A stretch of 64,000 nucleotides of DNA from Beta vulgaris subsp. vulgaris (lineage: Eukaryota > Streptophyta > Magnoliopsida > Caryophyllales > Amaranthaceae): contig NC_079210.1 of assembly GCF_026745355.1 (NCBI RefSeq), positions 26,767,529 through 26,831,528 of the forward strand, written 5' to 3'. The position numbers were made by a program, and so were the translations under genes. Of this stretch, positions 1 through 12,286 are shown one piece after another. Numbering within the stretch: the first letter of the stretch is position 1; every line of letters begins with the position of its first letter. The notes below the pieces were generated by a model. That model ran no database searches. It was not told where the DNA came from and saw only the letters and a program-made list of their open reading frames with translations.

Positions 1-3000
1 TTAGTCAATCATGTCACTGGGTCCATTATACCCAACACCTTACCAAACCCCGTTGACTTGAGTTTGGGCCCTCAAAGAAATCCTATGAGGATTGGACAAT
101 CGTGCGACTGGATCCATTAGGCCTTACACCTCACCGCATTACCATTAGTTCTGGGCCCCCATTAGCTCTCTTTGTACTAAAAAGATCAAATTAACCCAAA
201 TCCTATGCTTTTAGATAATTACCAAACATGTTTTGGGAATTACAAAATCTAGTAAGTAGAGGATGTTCTCCCAAGCACAATGTATTCTCATTACTCATCA
301 AAGCAATCTTATGAGAATTGGACAATCATGGGACTGGGTCCATTAGGCCCTATTAGCCTGAGTATGGGCCCTTATTGTCCCTTCTTGTACTAAAAAGCGT
401 AAATTAAACCTAGATAAAATGCTTTTAGGTAATTACCAAACATGTCTTGGGATTACCATACCTACTAAATAGAGGATGTTCTCCCAACCACAATCTTAAT
501 CATTACTCATCAGAGAAATCCTATGGGGATTTGACAATCATGTCGCTTGGTCCATTACGCCAATACTTCACCAAACCCCATTGACATGATTTTTTGGGCC
601 CCATTCTCCCTCTTCATAGTAAAGAGCCCAAATTAACCCTAATCATATACTTTTAGATAATTACCAAACATGTTTTTAGCATTACCAAACCTACTACGTG
701 GAGGATGTTCTCCCAATCATAATCCAATCTCATTACTATCAAAACAATCCTATGGGGATTCGACAATCATGCTACTGGGTCGATTACGCCAATACCTTAC
801 CAAACGACATTAAATTGAGTTTCGGGCCCCCATTGTCCCTCGTTGTACTAATAAGCTTAAATTAAACATAAATCATTTGCTTTTAGTTAATTACTAAACA
901 TGTTTTGTGCATTACCAAACCTAATAAGTGTAGGATGTTCTCCCGAACATAATGCATTCACATTACTCATCAAAGAAAATCCTATAGGGATTGAACAATC
1001 ACGCTACTTTGTTCATTAGGGCTAATACCTGACCAAACCCAATTGACATGAGATTTAGGCCCACATTATCCCTATTAGTACCAAAAAGCCCCACTTAAAA
1101 ACTTAATTATATGCTTTTAGATAACTACAAACATGCCTTGGGATTACCAAACCTACTAAGTGGAGGAAGTTCTCCTAATCATAATCTTTTATATTTAGTC
1201 ATCAAAGCTATCCTATGGGGATTTAACAATCATACCACTAGGTCCATTAGGCCCAATAACTAACCAAACCCGATTAAATTGAATTTTGGGCATTCGTAAT
1301 ATCTCCTTGTACTAAAAAGCCTTAATTAAACCTAGATCATATGCTTTTTGGTAATTACAAAACATGTCTTGAGTTTACCAAACCTACTAAGTGGTAGATG
1401 TTCTCCCACTCATAATCTTAATCATTACTAATCAAAGCAATCATATGGAGATTCAACAATCATGCCACTAGGTCTATTAGGTGAATACTTCACCAAACTC
1501 CATTGAATTGAGTTTTGGGCCGCCATTGTTCGTCATTGGAAAGAGCCCAAATTAACCCAGATCTTATGCTTTTAGATGATTACCAACCATGTTTTGGGTA
1601 ATACCAAGCCTACTACGTCGATGATGTTTTTAAAATCACGATCCATTCCCATTCCCATTACTCATCAAAGCAATCATATACGGATGGGACAATCATACCA
1701 CTGGCCCATTAGGTCCAATACCTCACCAAACCCCAATGACTTCAGTTTTGAGCCTTCCTTGTACCTTGTTGGTCTAAAAATCCCAAACTAACCCTAAGTC
1801 ATATACGTTTAGGTAATTACCAAACATGTTTTGGGCATTACCAAACCTGGTAAGTGGAGAATGTTCTCCCTATCACAATCCATTCCTATTACTCATCAAA
1901 GCAACCCTATGAGAAATGGATAATCATGCGACTAGACCCATTAGGCACTATACCTTTCCGAACCCCATTGACTTGAGTTTTGGGCCCTCATTGTCCCTTC
2001 TTGTACTTAATCGCCCAAATTAAACCAAGATCGTACGCTTTTAGATAATTATCAAACATGTCTTGGGATTACTCAACCTACTAAGTGGAGGATGTTCTCA
2101 CAATAATAAGAATATTTTGTCTTTACTCATCAAAGCAATTCTATGGGGATTCGACAATCATGCATCTGGGTTTATTAGGCTAATACCTCACCAAAACCCA
2201 TTCTCTTGTGTTTTGGGCCCTCATTGTCCCTCCATGTACTAAAAAGCCTACATTAAACCTAGATCATATGATTTTAGCTAATTACCAAACATGTTTTGGG
2301 CATTACCAAACCTACTATGTGGAGGATGTTCTCCTAATCACAACCCATTCTCATTACTCATCCAACCAATCCTATGCGGATTGGACAATTATGTTATGGT
2401 ATCGATTATGCCTAATACCTCACCAAAACAAATGGACTTCAGTTTTTGGACCTCGTTGTACCTCCTTGTACTAAAAAGGCCAAATTAACCCAGATCATAT
2501 GCTTTTAGATAATTACCAAATATGTTTTGGGCATTACTAAACCTAGTAAATGGAGGATGTTCTCCCAATCACAATAATCCATTCTCATTACTAATCAAAG
2601 CAATCTTACGAGGATTGGACAATCATGCGACTATGTCCATTAGGCCTTATACCTCACCAAACCCCATTAGCATAAGTTTTGGGCCCCCATTGTCCCTTCT
2701 TGTACTAAAAAGCCTAAATTAAACGTAGATAAAATGATTTTAGGAAATTATCAAACATGACTTGGGATTACCAAACCTACTAAGTGAAGGATTTTATCCC
2801 AATCAAAATCTTAATCATTACTCATAAAAGCAATTCTATAGGGATTCGACAATCATGACATTAGGTCCATTAAGCCAATACTTCACCAAACCCCATTGAG
2901 TTGAATTTCAGGCCCTTGTTGTCCCTCTTCGTAGTAAACAGGCCAAATTAACCCTAATAAGATGCTTTTAGATAATTACAAAACATGTTTTTGGCATTAT

Positions 3001-6000
3001 CTAACCTACAATGTGGAGGATTTTTACCCAATCATAATCCATTCCCACGACTCATCAAAGCCATCCTATGGGTATTCGACAATCATGCCACTAGATCTAT
3101 TAGGCCAATACCTCACCAAACCACATTGACTTGAGTTTTGGGACCCATTGTCCCTCCTTGTACCGAAAAGCCTAAATTATACCTAGATCATTTGCTTCTA
3201 GTTAATTTCCAAACATGTTTTGTGCATTACAAAACCTAATAAGTGTAGGATGTTCTTGCGAACACAATGCCTTCACATTACTCATCAAAACAATCATATA
3301 GGGATTGAACAATCATGCTACTTAGTCCACTAGGGACAACACCTCACCAAACCCTATTAACTTGAGATTTGGGCCCCCATTATCCCTCTTAATACCAAAA
3401 AGCCCAAATTAAAAACTTCATCGTATACTTTTATATAATTACCAAACATGTCTTGGTATTATCAAACCTACTAAGTGCTAGATATTCTCCTAGTCAGGAT
3501 CTTACTCATCAAAGGTATCCTATGGGTATTCCACAATCATGCCACTAGGTCCATTAGGCTAATCACCTCACCAAACCTCATTGACTTGAGTTTTGAGCCC
3601 TCATTGTCCCTCTTTGTACTAAGAAGCCCAAATTAACCAAGATCTTATGCTTTTGGATAATTACCAAACATGTTTTGGACATTACCATACCTCCAAAATG
3701 GAGGATATTCTCCCAATCACAATCCATTCCCATTACTCATCAAGAAATTGTTATGAGGATTCGACAATCATGTCACTAGGTCCATTAGGTTTAATACCTC
3801 ACCAAACCAGATTAAATTGAGTTTTAGGCATTCGTAGTACCTCCTTCTACAAAAAAGACTAAATTAAAGCCATATCATATGCTTTTAGGTAATTACCAAA
3901 GATGTCTTGAGTTTTTCAAACCTACTAAGTGCTAGATATTCTCCAAATCGAAATCTTAATCATTACTCGTCAAAGGTATCCTATTGGGATTCCGCAATCA
4001 TGCCGCTAGGTCTATTAGGCCAATTACCTCGCCAAACCCCATTGACTTGAGTTTTGAGCCCCTATTGTCCCTCTTTGTACTAAAATGCCCAATTTACCCT
4101 AGATCATATGCTTCGAGATAATTACCAAACATGGTTTGGGCATTACCAAGCCTACTAAATGGAGGATGTTCTCTCAATCACAATCCATTCCAATTACTCA
4201 TCTAAGCAATCCTATGGGGATTGGACAATTATATCACTGGTCCATTAGGTCCAGTACCTCACCAAACCTCCTATTGACTTGAGTTTTGGGCCTTCGTGGT
4301 ACCTTCTTTAAGCCCAAACTAACCCTAAATCATATGCTTTTAGAAAATTACCAAACATGTTTTGGGCATTACCAAACCTAGTAAGTGGAGAATGTTCTCC
4401 CAATCACAATCCATTCCAATTACTCATAAAAAGCAACCCTGTGAGGATTGGATAATCATGGGACTGGGTCCATTAGGCTCGTTACCTTTCCAAACCCCAT
4501 TGACTTGAATTTGGGCCTTCATTGTCCCTTCTTGTACTTAAACGCCTAAATTAAACCCAGATCATATGCTTTTAGATAATTACCAAAAATTTCGTGGGAT
4601 GTTCTCCCAATTAGAATCTTAATCATTACTCATCAAAGCAATCCTATGAGGATTCGGCAATCACACTACTAGCTCTATTAGGTCCAATACCTCACCAAAG
4701 CAATCCTATGGGGATTCGATAATCATGCCACTAGGTCCATTAGGCCAATACCTCACAAACCCCATTGACCTGACTTTTGGGGACTGATTGTCGTGTCATC
4801 CTTTGTACTAAAGAGCCCAATTAACCATAATCATACGCTTTTAGATAATTACCAAACATCTTTTGGGAATTACCTAACCTACTACGTAAAAAATGTTCTC
4901 CCAACAATAATCCATTTCTATTACTCACTAAAGCATTTCTATGGGGATTAAACAATCATACCACTTGTCCATTAGGTCGAATACCTCATGAAACCCCATT
5001 AACTTGAGTTTTAGGCCCTCGTTGTACCTTCTTGGTCTAAAAATCCCAAACTAACCCCAAATCATATGCTTTTTGGTAATTACCTAACATGTTTGGCGCA
5101 TTACCAAATTTAGTAAGTGGAGAATGTTTTCTAAATCACAATAAATCCCATTTACTCCTCAGAGAAATCCTATGAGGATTGGACAATCATGCGATTTGAT
5201 CCATTAGGCCATATACCTTATAAAACACAATTACCTTGAGTTTTGGGCCCCTATTACCTTGAGTTTTGGGCTGCCATTGGCCTTCTTTGTACTAAAAAGC
5301 CTAAATTAAACCTAGATCATATGCTTTTACTTAATTACCAAATATGTCTTGGGATTACCAAACCTACTAAGTGGAGGATGTTTTCCCAGTCATAATCCAT
5401 TTCTATTACTCATCAAATAAATCCTATGGGGATTCGGGAATCATGTCACTGGGTCTATCAGGCCAATACCTCACTAAACCACATTGATTTGAGTTTTGGG
5501 CCCCCATTGCCCCCCTTGTCATGAAAAGCCTAAATAAACCTAGATCATATGCTTTCAGTTAATTACCAAACATGTTTTGTGCATTACTAAACTTAATAAC
5601 TGAAGGATGTTTTCCAAATCACAATCCATTCTCGTTTCTCATAAAAGTATTCCAACAGCGATTGGACAATCATGCTACTTAGTCCATTAAGGCCAATACC
5701 TCACCAAACCCCATTGCCTTGAGTTTTGGTCCCCTATTATCCCTTTTGTACTAAGAAGCCCTAATTAACCCATACCAAATGCTTTTAGATAATTAGCAAA
5801 TATATTTTTGGCATTACCAAATGTACTAAATGAAGGATGTTCTCCCAATCACAGTTCATTCCCGTTACTCATCAAAGCAATCCTATGGGATTTGACAATC
5901 ATCTTAACAGATCCATTAGGCCCAATACCTCATCAAACCACACTAACTTGAGTTTTAGGCCCTAAGTGTACCTCCTTGTAATAAAAAGCCCAAATTAACC

Positions 6001-7906
6001 CCACATCATATGCTTTTAGGTAATTACCAACATGTTTTGGGCATTACCAAATCTATTAAGTAGATGATGTTCTCCTAATCACAATCCATTCCCATTACTC
6101 ATCAAACCAATCGTAAGAGGATTGGATAATCATGAGACTTGGTACATTAGGCCCTACAACTCACCAATCCCCATTACCTTCAGTTTTGGGACCCCATCGC
6201 CCCTTTTTGAACTAATAATCGAAAATTAAACCCAGATCTTATGATTTTAGGTAAATTACTAAACATGTATTGATATTACCAAACCTACTAGTTGGAGGAT
6301 GATCTCCCAATCACAATCCATTCCAATTACTCATGAAAGCAATCATATGGCGATTAGACAATCATATAACTGTCCATTATGTTAAATAACTCACCGAACC
6401 CCATTGACTTGAATTTTGAACCCTCTTTGTAACTTCTTGTGCTAAGACCCCATTGCATTGAGTTTCGGGCCCCCATTGTCCCTTCTTCTACTAAAAATCC
6501 CGAATTAACCCACATCATATGCTTTTAGGTAAATTACCAAACATGTTTTGGGCATTACCTAACCTACTAAGTGGAGGATGTTTTCCCGATCACAATACAT
6601 TCCTATTACTCATCAAAGAAATCATATGGGGATTGCACAATCATGCCACTAGGTCCATTAGGCTCGATGCCTCACCAAACCCCATTGTCCGTCTTTGTAC
6701 TAAGAAGCCTAAATTAAACTCAGATCATATGCTTTTAGGTAATCACCAAACATATTTTGAGCATTATCAAAATCCTTTATCACTACTTATGAAAGCAATG
6801 CTATGGGGATTCGACAATCTTGGCACTGGGTCTATTAGGCCCAATACCTCACAAAACCCCATTGACTTGGGTTTTGGGCCTCCGTTGTTCCAATTTCTAC
6901 TAAAAACCCCAAATTTACCACGGGTCATATGGGTTTAGGGAATTACTAAACATGTTTTGGCATTATCAAACCTTTTGAGTGGAGTATGTTTTCCCAATCA
7001 CAATCCATTCTGATTACACATCATAGACATACTATCTGGATTGGACAATCATGCGACAGGGTCATTAGACCCTATACCTCACTAAACCCAATTACCTTGA
7101 ATTTTGGGCCATATTGTACCTCATACTAAAGAGTTCAACTTAACACAGATCATATGATTTTATGTAATTATCAAACATGTTTTGGCATTACAAAGCCTAA
7201 TAATTTGAGATGATCTCTCAATCACATTCCATTCCAATTACTCATCAAAAAAACCATATAAGGATTGGGCAATCATGCTACTGGGTCCGTTAGGCCTAAT
7301 ACCTCACCAAATCGCATTGACTTGAATTTTGTTCCCCTACTATCCCTCCTTGTACTAGAAAGCCCAAATTAACCTGAGATCATATGCGTTTAGGTAATCA
7401 TGAAACATGTTTTGGACATTATCAAACCTACTAAGTGGAGGATGTTCTCTCAATCACATTCCTTCCCATTACTCATCAAAGCAATCCCATGGGGATCGGA
7501 CAATCATACCACTAGGTCCATTAAGCCCAATACCTTACCCAAACCTCATTAACTTGAGTTTTGGGACATCGTTGTATCTCTTGTACTTAAAACCCAATAT
7601 AACCCTATATCATATGCTTTTAGGTAATTACCAAACATGTTTTTGGCATATTACCAAACCTAATAAGCGGAAGATGTTCACCCAATCACAATCTATTTCC
7701 ATGGCTCATCAAAGCAAGTCTATGGAGATTGGCAATAATGCGACTGGGTCCATTATGCCCAATACCTCACCAAACCCCATTGACTTGATTTTGGGCCCCC
7801 ATTGTCCCACATTGTACTAAAAAGCCTATATTAAACCTATATCATATGCTTTTAGGTTATTACCAAACATGTTTTTTGTATTACCGAACCTCCAAAAGTG
7901 GAGGAT
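1..7906. repeat. Satellite array, ~230-bp monomer, block 1
   Basis: Tandem monomers of about 230 bp, roughly 34 copies, running in from the window edge. Recurrent anchors in each monomer are ACCAAACATGTTTTGGGCAT, GGAGGATGTTCTCCCAATCA, GACAATCATGCCACTGGGTC and CATATGCTTTTAG. Anchor positions near 221, 434, 663, 893 and 1126 give steps of 213-232 bp. Monomers differ from one another by roughly 10-25 percent by eye and carry small indels. Diagnostic variants recur about every 2.3 kb (see findings). No coding signal is visible, and open frames in it are chance products of the repeat. The block ends where the retrotransposon LTR begins at 7907. The same monomer resumes in five later blocks, so this is the host array for every insertion in the window. 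Confidence 0.95.
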
Positions 7907-8930
7907 TGATCGATCCTTTCGGTGTTGTTATTTAATGTGGTTCTCACCATAGCCTAACTAACTAGCCTAATAAGGTAGTAGATCGTAATAAGGGGTCGTA
8001 TCCACGGAGAAGTAAGGGGTTTTATACTTAGTTTGAGATGCAATCAATTGACAGGGGTAAAAAGGGGGTTTAAGTAAGCAACTAGACTAACTAAGGCAAA
8101 TAGAATAAGAGTGCTTAATTAATGCGACAAACACTAGGGATAGGGAGAATCATGGAACTCACAACCACATTGGTAAGCAATAGTTCAAGTCTATTAAGGG
8201 TCTTGGTCAAACATCAAGAGGTTACTCTCGCACACCTCTCAACACTGCCTAACCAACCCCGCCTAAAAGGGTGTGGTATACTCATCAACAAGTCATCACT
8301 AATATCAAGCTTCCTCTCACACAACCCAACATTAGCATAAGATTCAACCACAAATGTGATCAAGTTTCATGCTTTAGCAATAGAATAACTTGATGTGAGT
8401 AGCAAAAGAACAATCACCAAAACCAACCAAACATCATTCAAAATCATCGTAAAGTCCCATTATCCCCTAGAAATCTAGCCTAGGAAGGAAAAAAACATAA
8501 TAAGACTATTAAAAGCAACAATAAAAGGAGCAAACTTACTAAAACTACTAAGCATGATTAGCAAAAGTGAGAAAAATTGAAAATTTGAACAATAGACTAC
8601 TAAGATTAATTAAGGCGATCATAAACTAATTTAAACAATCACAAAACTAAACAAATAACTAAAATAGGCTAGGAAATCAGAATTAGAGACTAGAAATTAC
8701 CAGCAGATTGATGCTTTGATTAATGAAAATGAAGAATGTGCTTATCACTTAGAATCCTTTTTTCTATCGTAAGAATGTGTTTTTCTCTCTCGAATTAACC
8801 TAGAAGAATGTGCTTATCACTTAGAATCCTTTATTCTATAATTAAAAACTTACCTTAAATGTATTAAGAGAGGGTGTTTGTACCCCTCACAAATAAAACT
8901 TAAAGTAAGGGCAAACAACGAAAAAGATTT
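7907..8930 (-). repeat. 3' LTR of the Athila-like element (inner end unresolved)
   Basis: The outer edge starts TGATCGATCC at 7907, next to satellite. The first ~105 bases match 17728-17845, sharing GTTATTT, TAATAAGG and AGGGGTCGTAT, but with many substitutions and one indel of about 20 bases. The rest of the stretch is AT-rich and noncoding, and I see no gene in it. The position of the inner LTR boundary is a guess, because the other LTR is truncated after about 118 bases. Confidence 0.55.
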
Positions 8931-8934
8931 GGAG

Positions 8935-9240
8935 CTGAACCATTCAGAGCTCTCGCTCCATGCGTGAAGCGCGAGCTCTGAGCCTAGTTTGAGATATTTC
9001 TGCAGCAAGACGAAGCTCTTGCTCCATGCTTGGAGCGTGAGCTCTAAGCCTAATGTGAGATATTTCTACAGCAAGTTGAAGCTCTTGCTCCATGAGGATG
9101 GAGCGCCAGGTTCAATTTCTCGGCAAAATTGCTTGTATACAGGGGAGCTTGGAGCTCCCGCTCTAGAGCTGGAGCGCCAGCTTTGGCTCTGCTTCTACTA
9201 TTCTTTGCGATTTGAAGCTCCCTCTCTCTATCGAAAGGTT
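8935..9240. repeat. Hairpin-forming repeats (AGCTC...GAGCT)
   Basis: Three imperfect copies, about 66 bp apart, of a unit with GAAGCTCTTGCTCCATG followed by GGAGCGTGAGCTCTAAGCC. Within each unit the two halves are inverted and could form a stem. Related inverted motifs (AAGCTCCCGCTCT and AGCGGGAGCTCT) recur near 11456-11520 and 14283-14340. The open frame across this stretch is a product of the repeat. Confidence 0.7.
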
Positions 9241-9460
9241 CCCTTTTGCCATTCCAAGCTTCGACACTCGATTAACCCGCTACGTATACTGAACCTAAAA
9301 GTATATAATAACTAGTTATAGCATAGGGTTTTCACAACATTCATTCTTCGCATTGTAGAGAAAACAACCGACACCTCCCAAAAAAAAACTCAAAATGCAT
9401 GAAGCTAGTAGAATCACTAACATTGAACAAAGTTAAGCTAGATAAGCATAAAAAAGGACT

Positions 9461-12283
9461 AAAAAAGGGCTTAATTAGGGTGAAAAGAGGCCATAGAAGC
9501 GGACTTAAAAGCCACTTATCAAACTCCACAAGAGTGAGTCATTTATTCGTCCTTGAATAAAGAGAAAGCAAAAAACTTTGTACACTAATTCGTAGGAATC
9601 ACGATCAATTTGAGCGTAAATGACAAGCCCTTTAAAACGTCAAACTCGCCATGGAGGACGAGTGTGCTCTCGTAAGGGTTTTCTAAGAGTTTGACCCATA
9701 ACTATAGATCTTATAATCCAAGGCAAATCAAATATAAATAAACTAAAGAAAATAAAAAGGTGCTCTTAAGCGAGATTTTAAAGAGGAGTAAACATAAAAG
9801 GATGCAAGAATTTCTTGACACTAAAAGTAAACATGCTCAAAGATGTACATAGGTTGATTAAAACATACCAAACAATAAGCACATTTCCTCAAATTCTAGA
9901 ACCATACATACCGCATTCTCTCAACTAGTGTCAAATTTGCAATTCAAGGTAGATTCTCTAAACTTTGAAAAGGGGAGCCAATAAATATGACAAGAAATAG
10001 AATAGGAGAAGATTACTTGAGATATCGACATGGCACACTCACTCAATAGGCTTGATTCCAATCATCCGCCACCGACAATGACTCAACCCTCTAAGGTCAA
10101 AAGGATTTTTTAAAGGTTTTAATGTAGGCTAGGGGTAAAGGGTGTGAATAAATTTGGATAGTGGTGCTCAATCCTAATATAGTGAAGTCTTAGTAGGAGC
10201 GAAAGAGCTAAATAAGAATAAATCACAAAACATACTCAAACATTTAGGGATAAGGTCCCCCCCAAACTTATTCAAAAACATGACAATGAAGAGCTATTTT
10301 TCAATTTTCTTTCTTTTTCTCCCTTTTTTTTCATTTTCTACGCCTTCTTTGACTTTGGGTGGCTTTTTCTATGAAGTTGCAATTGCATTTATTCAAAAAC
10401 ATACACAAAATCTCCACTATACCACAAGAATCTCATCATTTTCCTTTCCCCTTATTTTATCATATATCACTCAAGACAATCGCTCTAACTTCACTATTCA
10501 TTACAAGGGTGAAAAAATAAAAACAAGCAGGCAATTGGCTTGTATTAAGGTAATCAAAGAAAAGAATAAGGCTAAAAGGTGTAAGAGGAACGACAATTGA
10601 AAATAAAAACAAAACCAAGAAAAAGAGAAAAAAAGAATAAAAAGCCTAAAACTATAAAAATAAAAATAGTCATCGAAATGAACGTCTGGCTCGATCACGA
10701 TTTTAGATAGATTAGAGTCAAGTTTTCGATAGAAGTATGCAATTTCGAGGATCCATGCACTCAAAATAGATGTTGGGGATTTTTGGATAGTCCTCACATG
10801 AGATTCTGAAGCAAATACTACCTTTAAGGTTTCAAATCACTAGAGAGACCAGCACCATCATACCACAATCCATGAATTAAGGTCTTTTACTCTCAAAAAG
10901 TTCTAACCACTACCTTAACATAGAGTATTCTAAAATCAACCATAAACATCTCAAAGCATGCGGACTTCTAATATCTAGGAATAAAAGCATTCAAAAGAGA
11001 TGAGCTTTAATGATATTGTTCTCACCTCAAGAAGGAAAGAAATAAATAAAGGAAATTTTTACCTTCATCCATGTGTTTTTTCTTTTTGGTTGTTGTTTTT
11101 TTTTTGTTTTTTTTTCAAGTTTTTATAGGTGGTGTTCATAACCCCCAATGTAAAATTTAAAGCCAAGCAACCTTGAACGATCATCTTCTTTCCTAAAGTA
11201 TCCGAAAACTAACCAAACAAGTAATTAAAAGGGCGTTGGAGCGATCTCACCCATCATTGAAGCAATATAGGCCAAATGCAATATTCGAATTAAAAGAGCA
11301 TCTTCAAACCTTGATTTCATCTCCGAATATTTGCTCTGAAAGGTCATCAACTCAAAAGAGGGATTAGATCCTACAAGAGTATATACAAAAGGGTAAAGAG
11401 AGAAGAATGATTACAAGTTAGGGTTTGAGTTTTTTTGTTTTTTTTCTTTGACTGAAGCTCCCGCTCTAAACCCAAATCGCTCGCCCTAGCTCATCTAAAG
11501 CGGGAGCTCTAAAAAGTTAGAGCAGAGGCTTCCAATTCTTGGCTTTCTTTTGCTTTAAGCTTCAGAGCAGGCGCTCCAAAAAGTTGTTGGAGTGGGAAAT
11601 CTAAATTTTCAACATTTCTTCACAATCAAAAGCGGGATTTGGAGTGGACGCTCCATACTTTTGGAGTGGGATCACTAAGCCCAGTACTTAGCAGATTTTC
11701 ATTTCCTTTTTCTGCACACATACACAACAAACCATACACTATGGGGGGTTAGAATTAGCCCAAAGTTAGCTTGAAACTCGACTAACTATTGGTTACATGA
11801 GCCGCAAAGTCCTGCCTCATCTTTCTCAATCAAACTAATATCCACCCTCTCCGTTGTGGACAAATCCTCCGGATTTTACAATTCATCAAGACAAAATCAA
11901 AATCAAAGTTCAACAATAACAAAATATAAATAATATAAAAAAGTGCTTGATTTATGGTCTTAAGCTAGACCTCTTCATCCTTCTGAAATGGCTTTGGGAG
12001 ACAAGAAACGAGTCGGTTGGGACGGACTCAAGCATCAAACAACCAAGTTTCAAAATTTGTTCCTTATATCGAAATACTTCTTTAATCTTTTGCCATTTAC
12101 CATGAACCTAGCTCCATCTTTACCTTCGAATTTAAACGATCCATAGGGAGTGACCTTGGTGATAGAGAATGGGTCCCACCGCTTAGACTTTAACTTTCGG
12201 GGGAATAGACGGAAACGTTAGTTGAATAAGAGAACTTTGTCACCAACCTTGAAGTCACGATCTTTTCTCAACAAACTGTTAGA
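9461..12283. repeat. Direct tandem duplication, copy 1 (2.83 kb)
   Basis: This segment repeats almost base for base at 12287-15113, with an offset of 2826-2830 bp that drifts only through small indels in T or A runs. Both copies start at AAAAAAGGGCTTA and end at ACAAACTGTTAGA. By eye only a few dozen bases differ, so the copies look about 99 percent identical. It contains the untranslated 3' region of the Athila-like element plus, at its right end, a copy of the integrase C-terminus. It holds no other gene. The two overlapping short frames near 10280-10800 are in low-complexity sequence and recur in copy 2. Confidence 0.93.
12050..12283 (-). pseudogene. Integrase C-terminal fragment, duplicate copy with stop
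   Basis: This is the minus-strand duplicate of the integrase tail at 14880-15113. It keeps the KVGDKVLLFN and TPYGSFKFEG motifs but has a TAA where the other copy has a serine codon right after LLFN. It lacks any upstream coding sequence and is a by-product of the 2.83-kb tandem duplication. Confidence 0.75.
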
Positions 12284-12286
12284 ATT

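Noticed and set aside
1576..7820. Open frames of 60-140 codons in satellite block 1
   Set aside because: They follow the repeat, occur in several phases, share no family resemblance and differ from monomer to monomer through indels.
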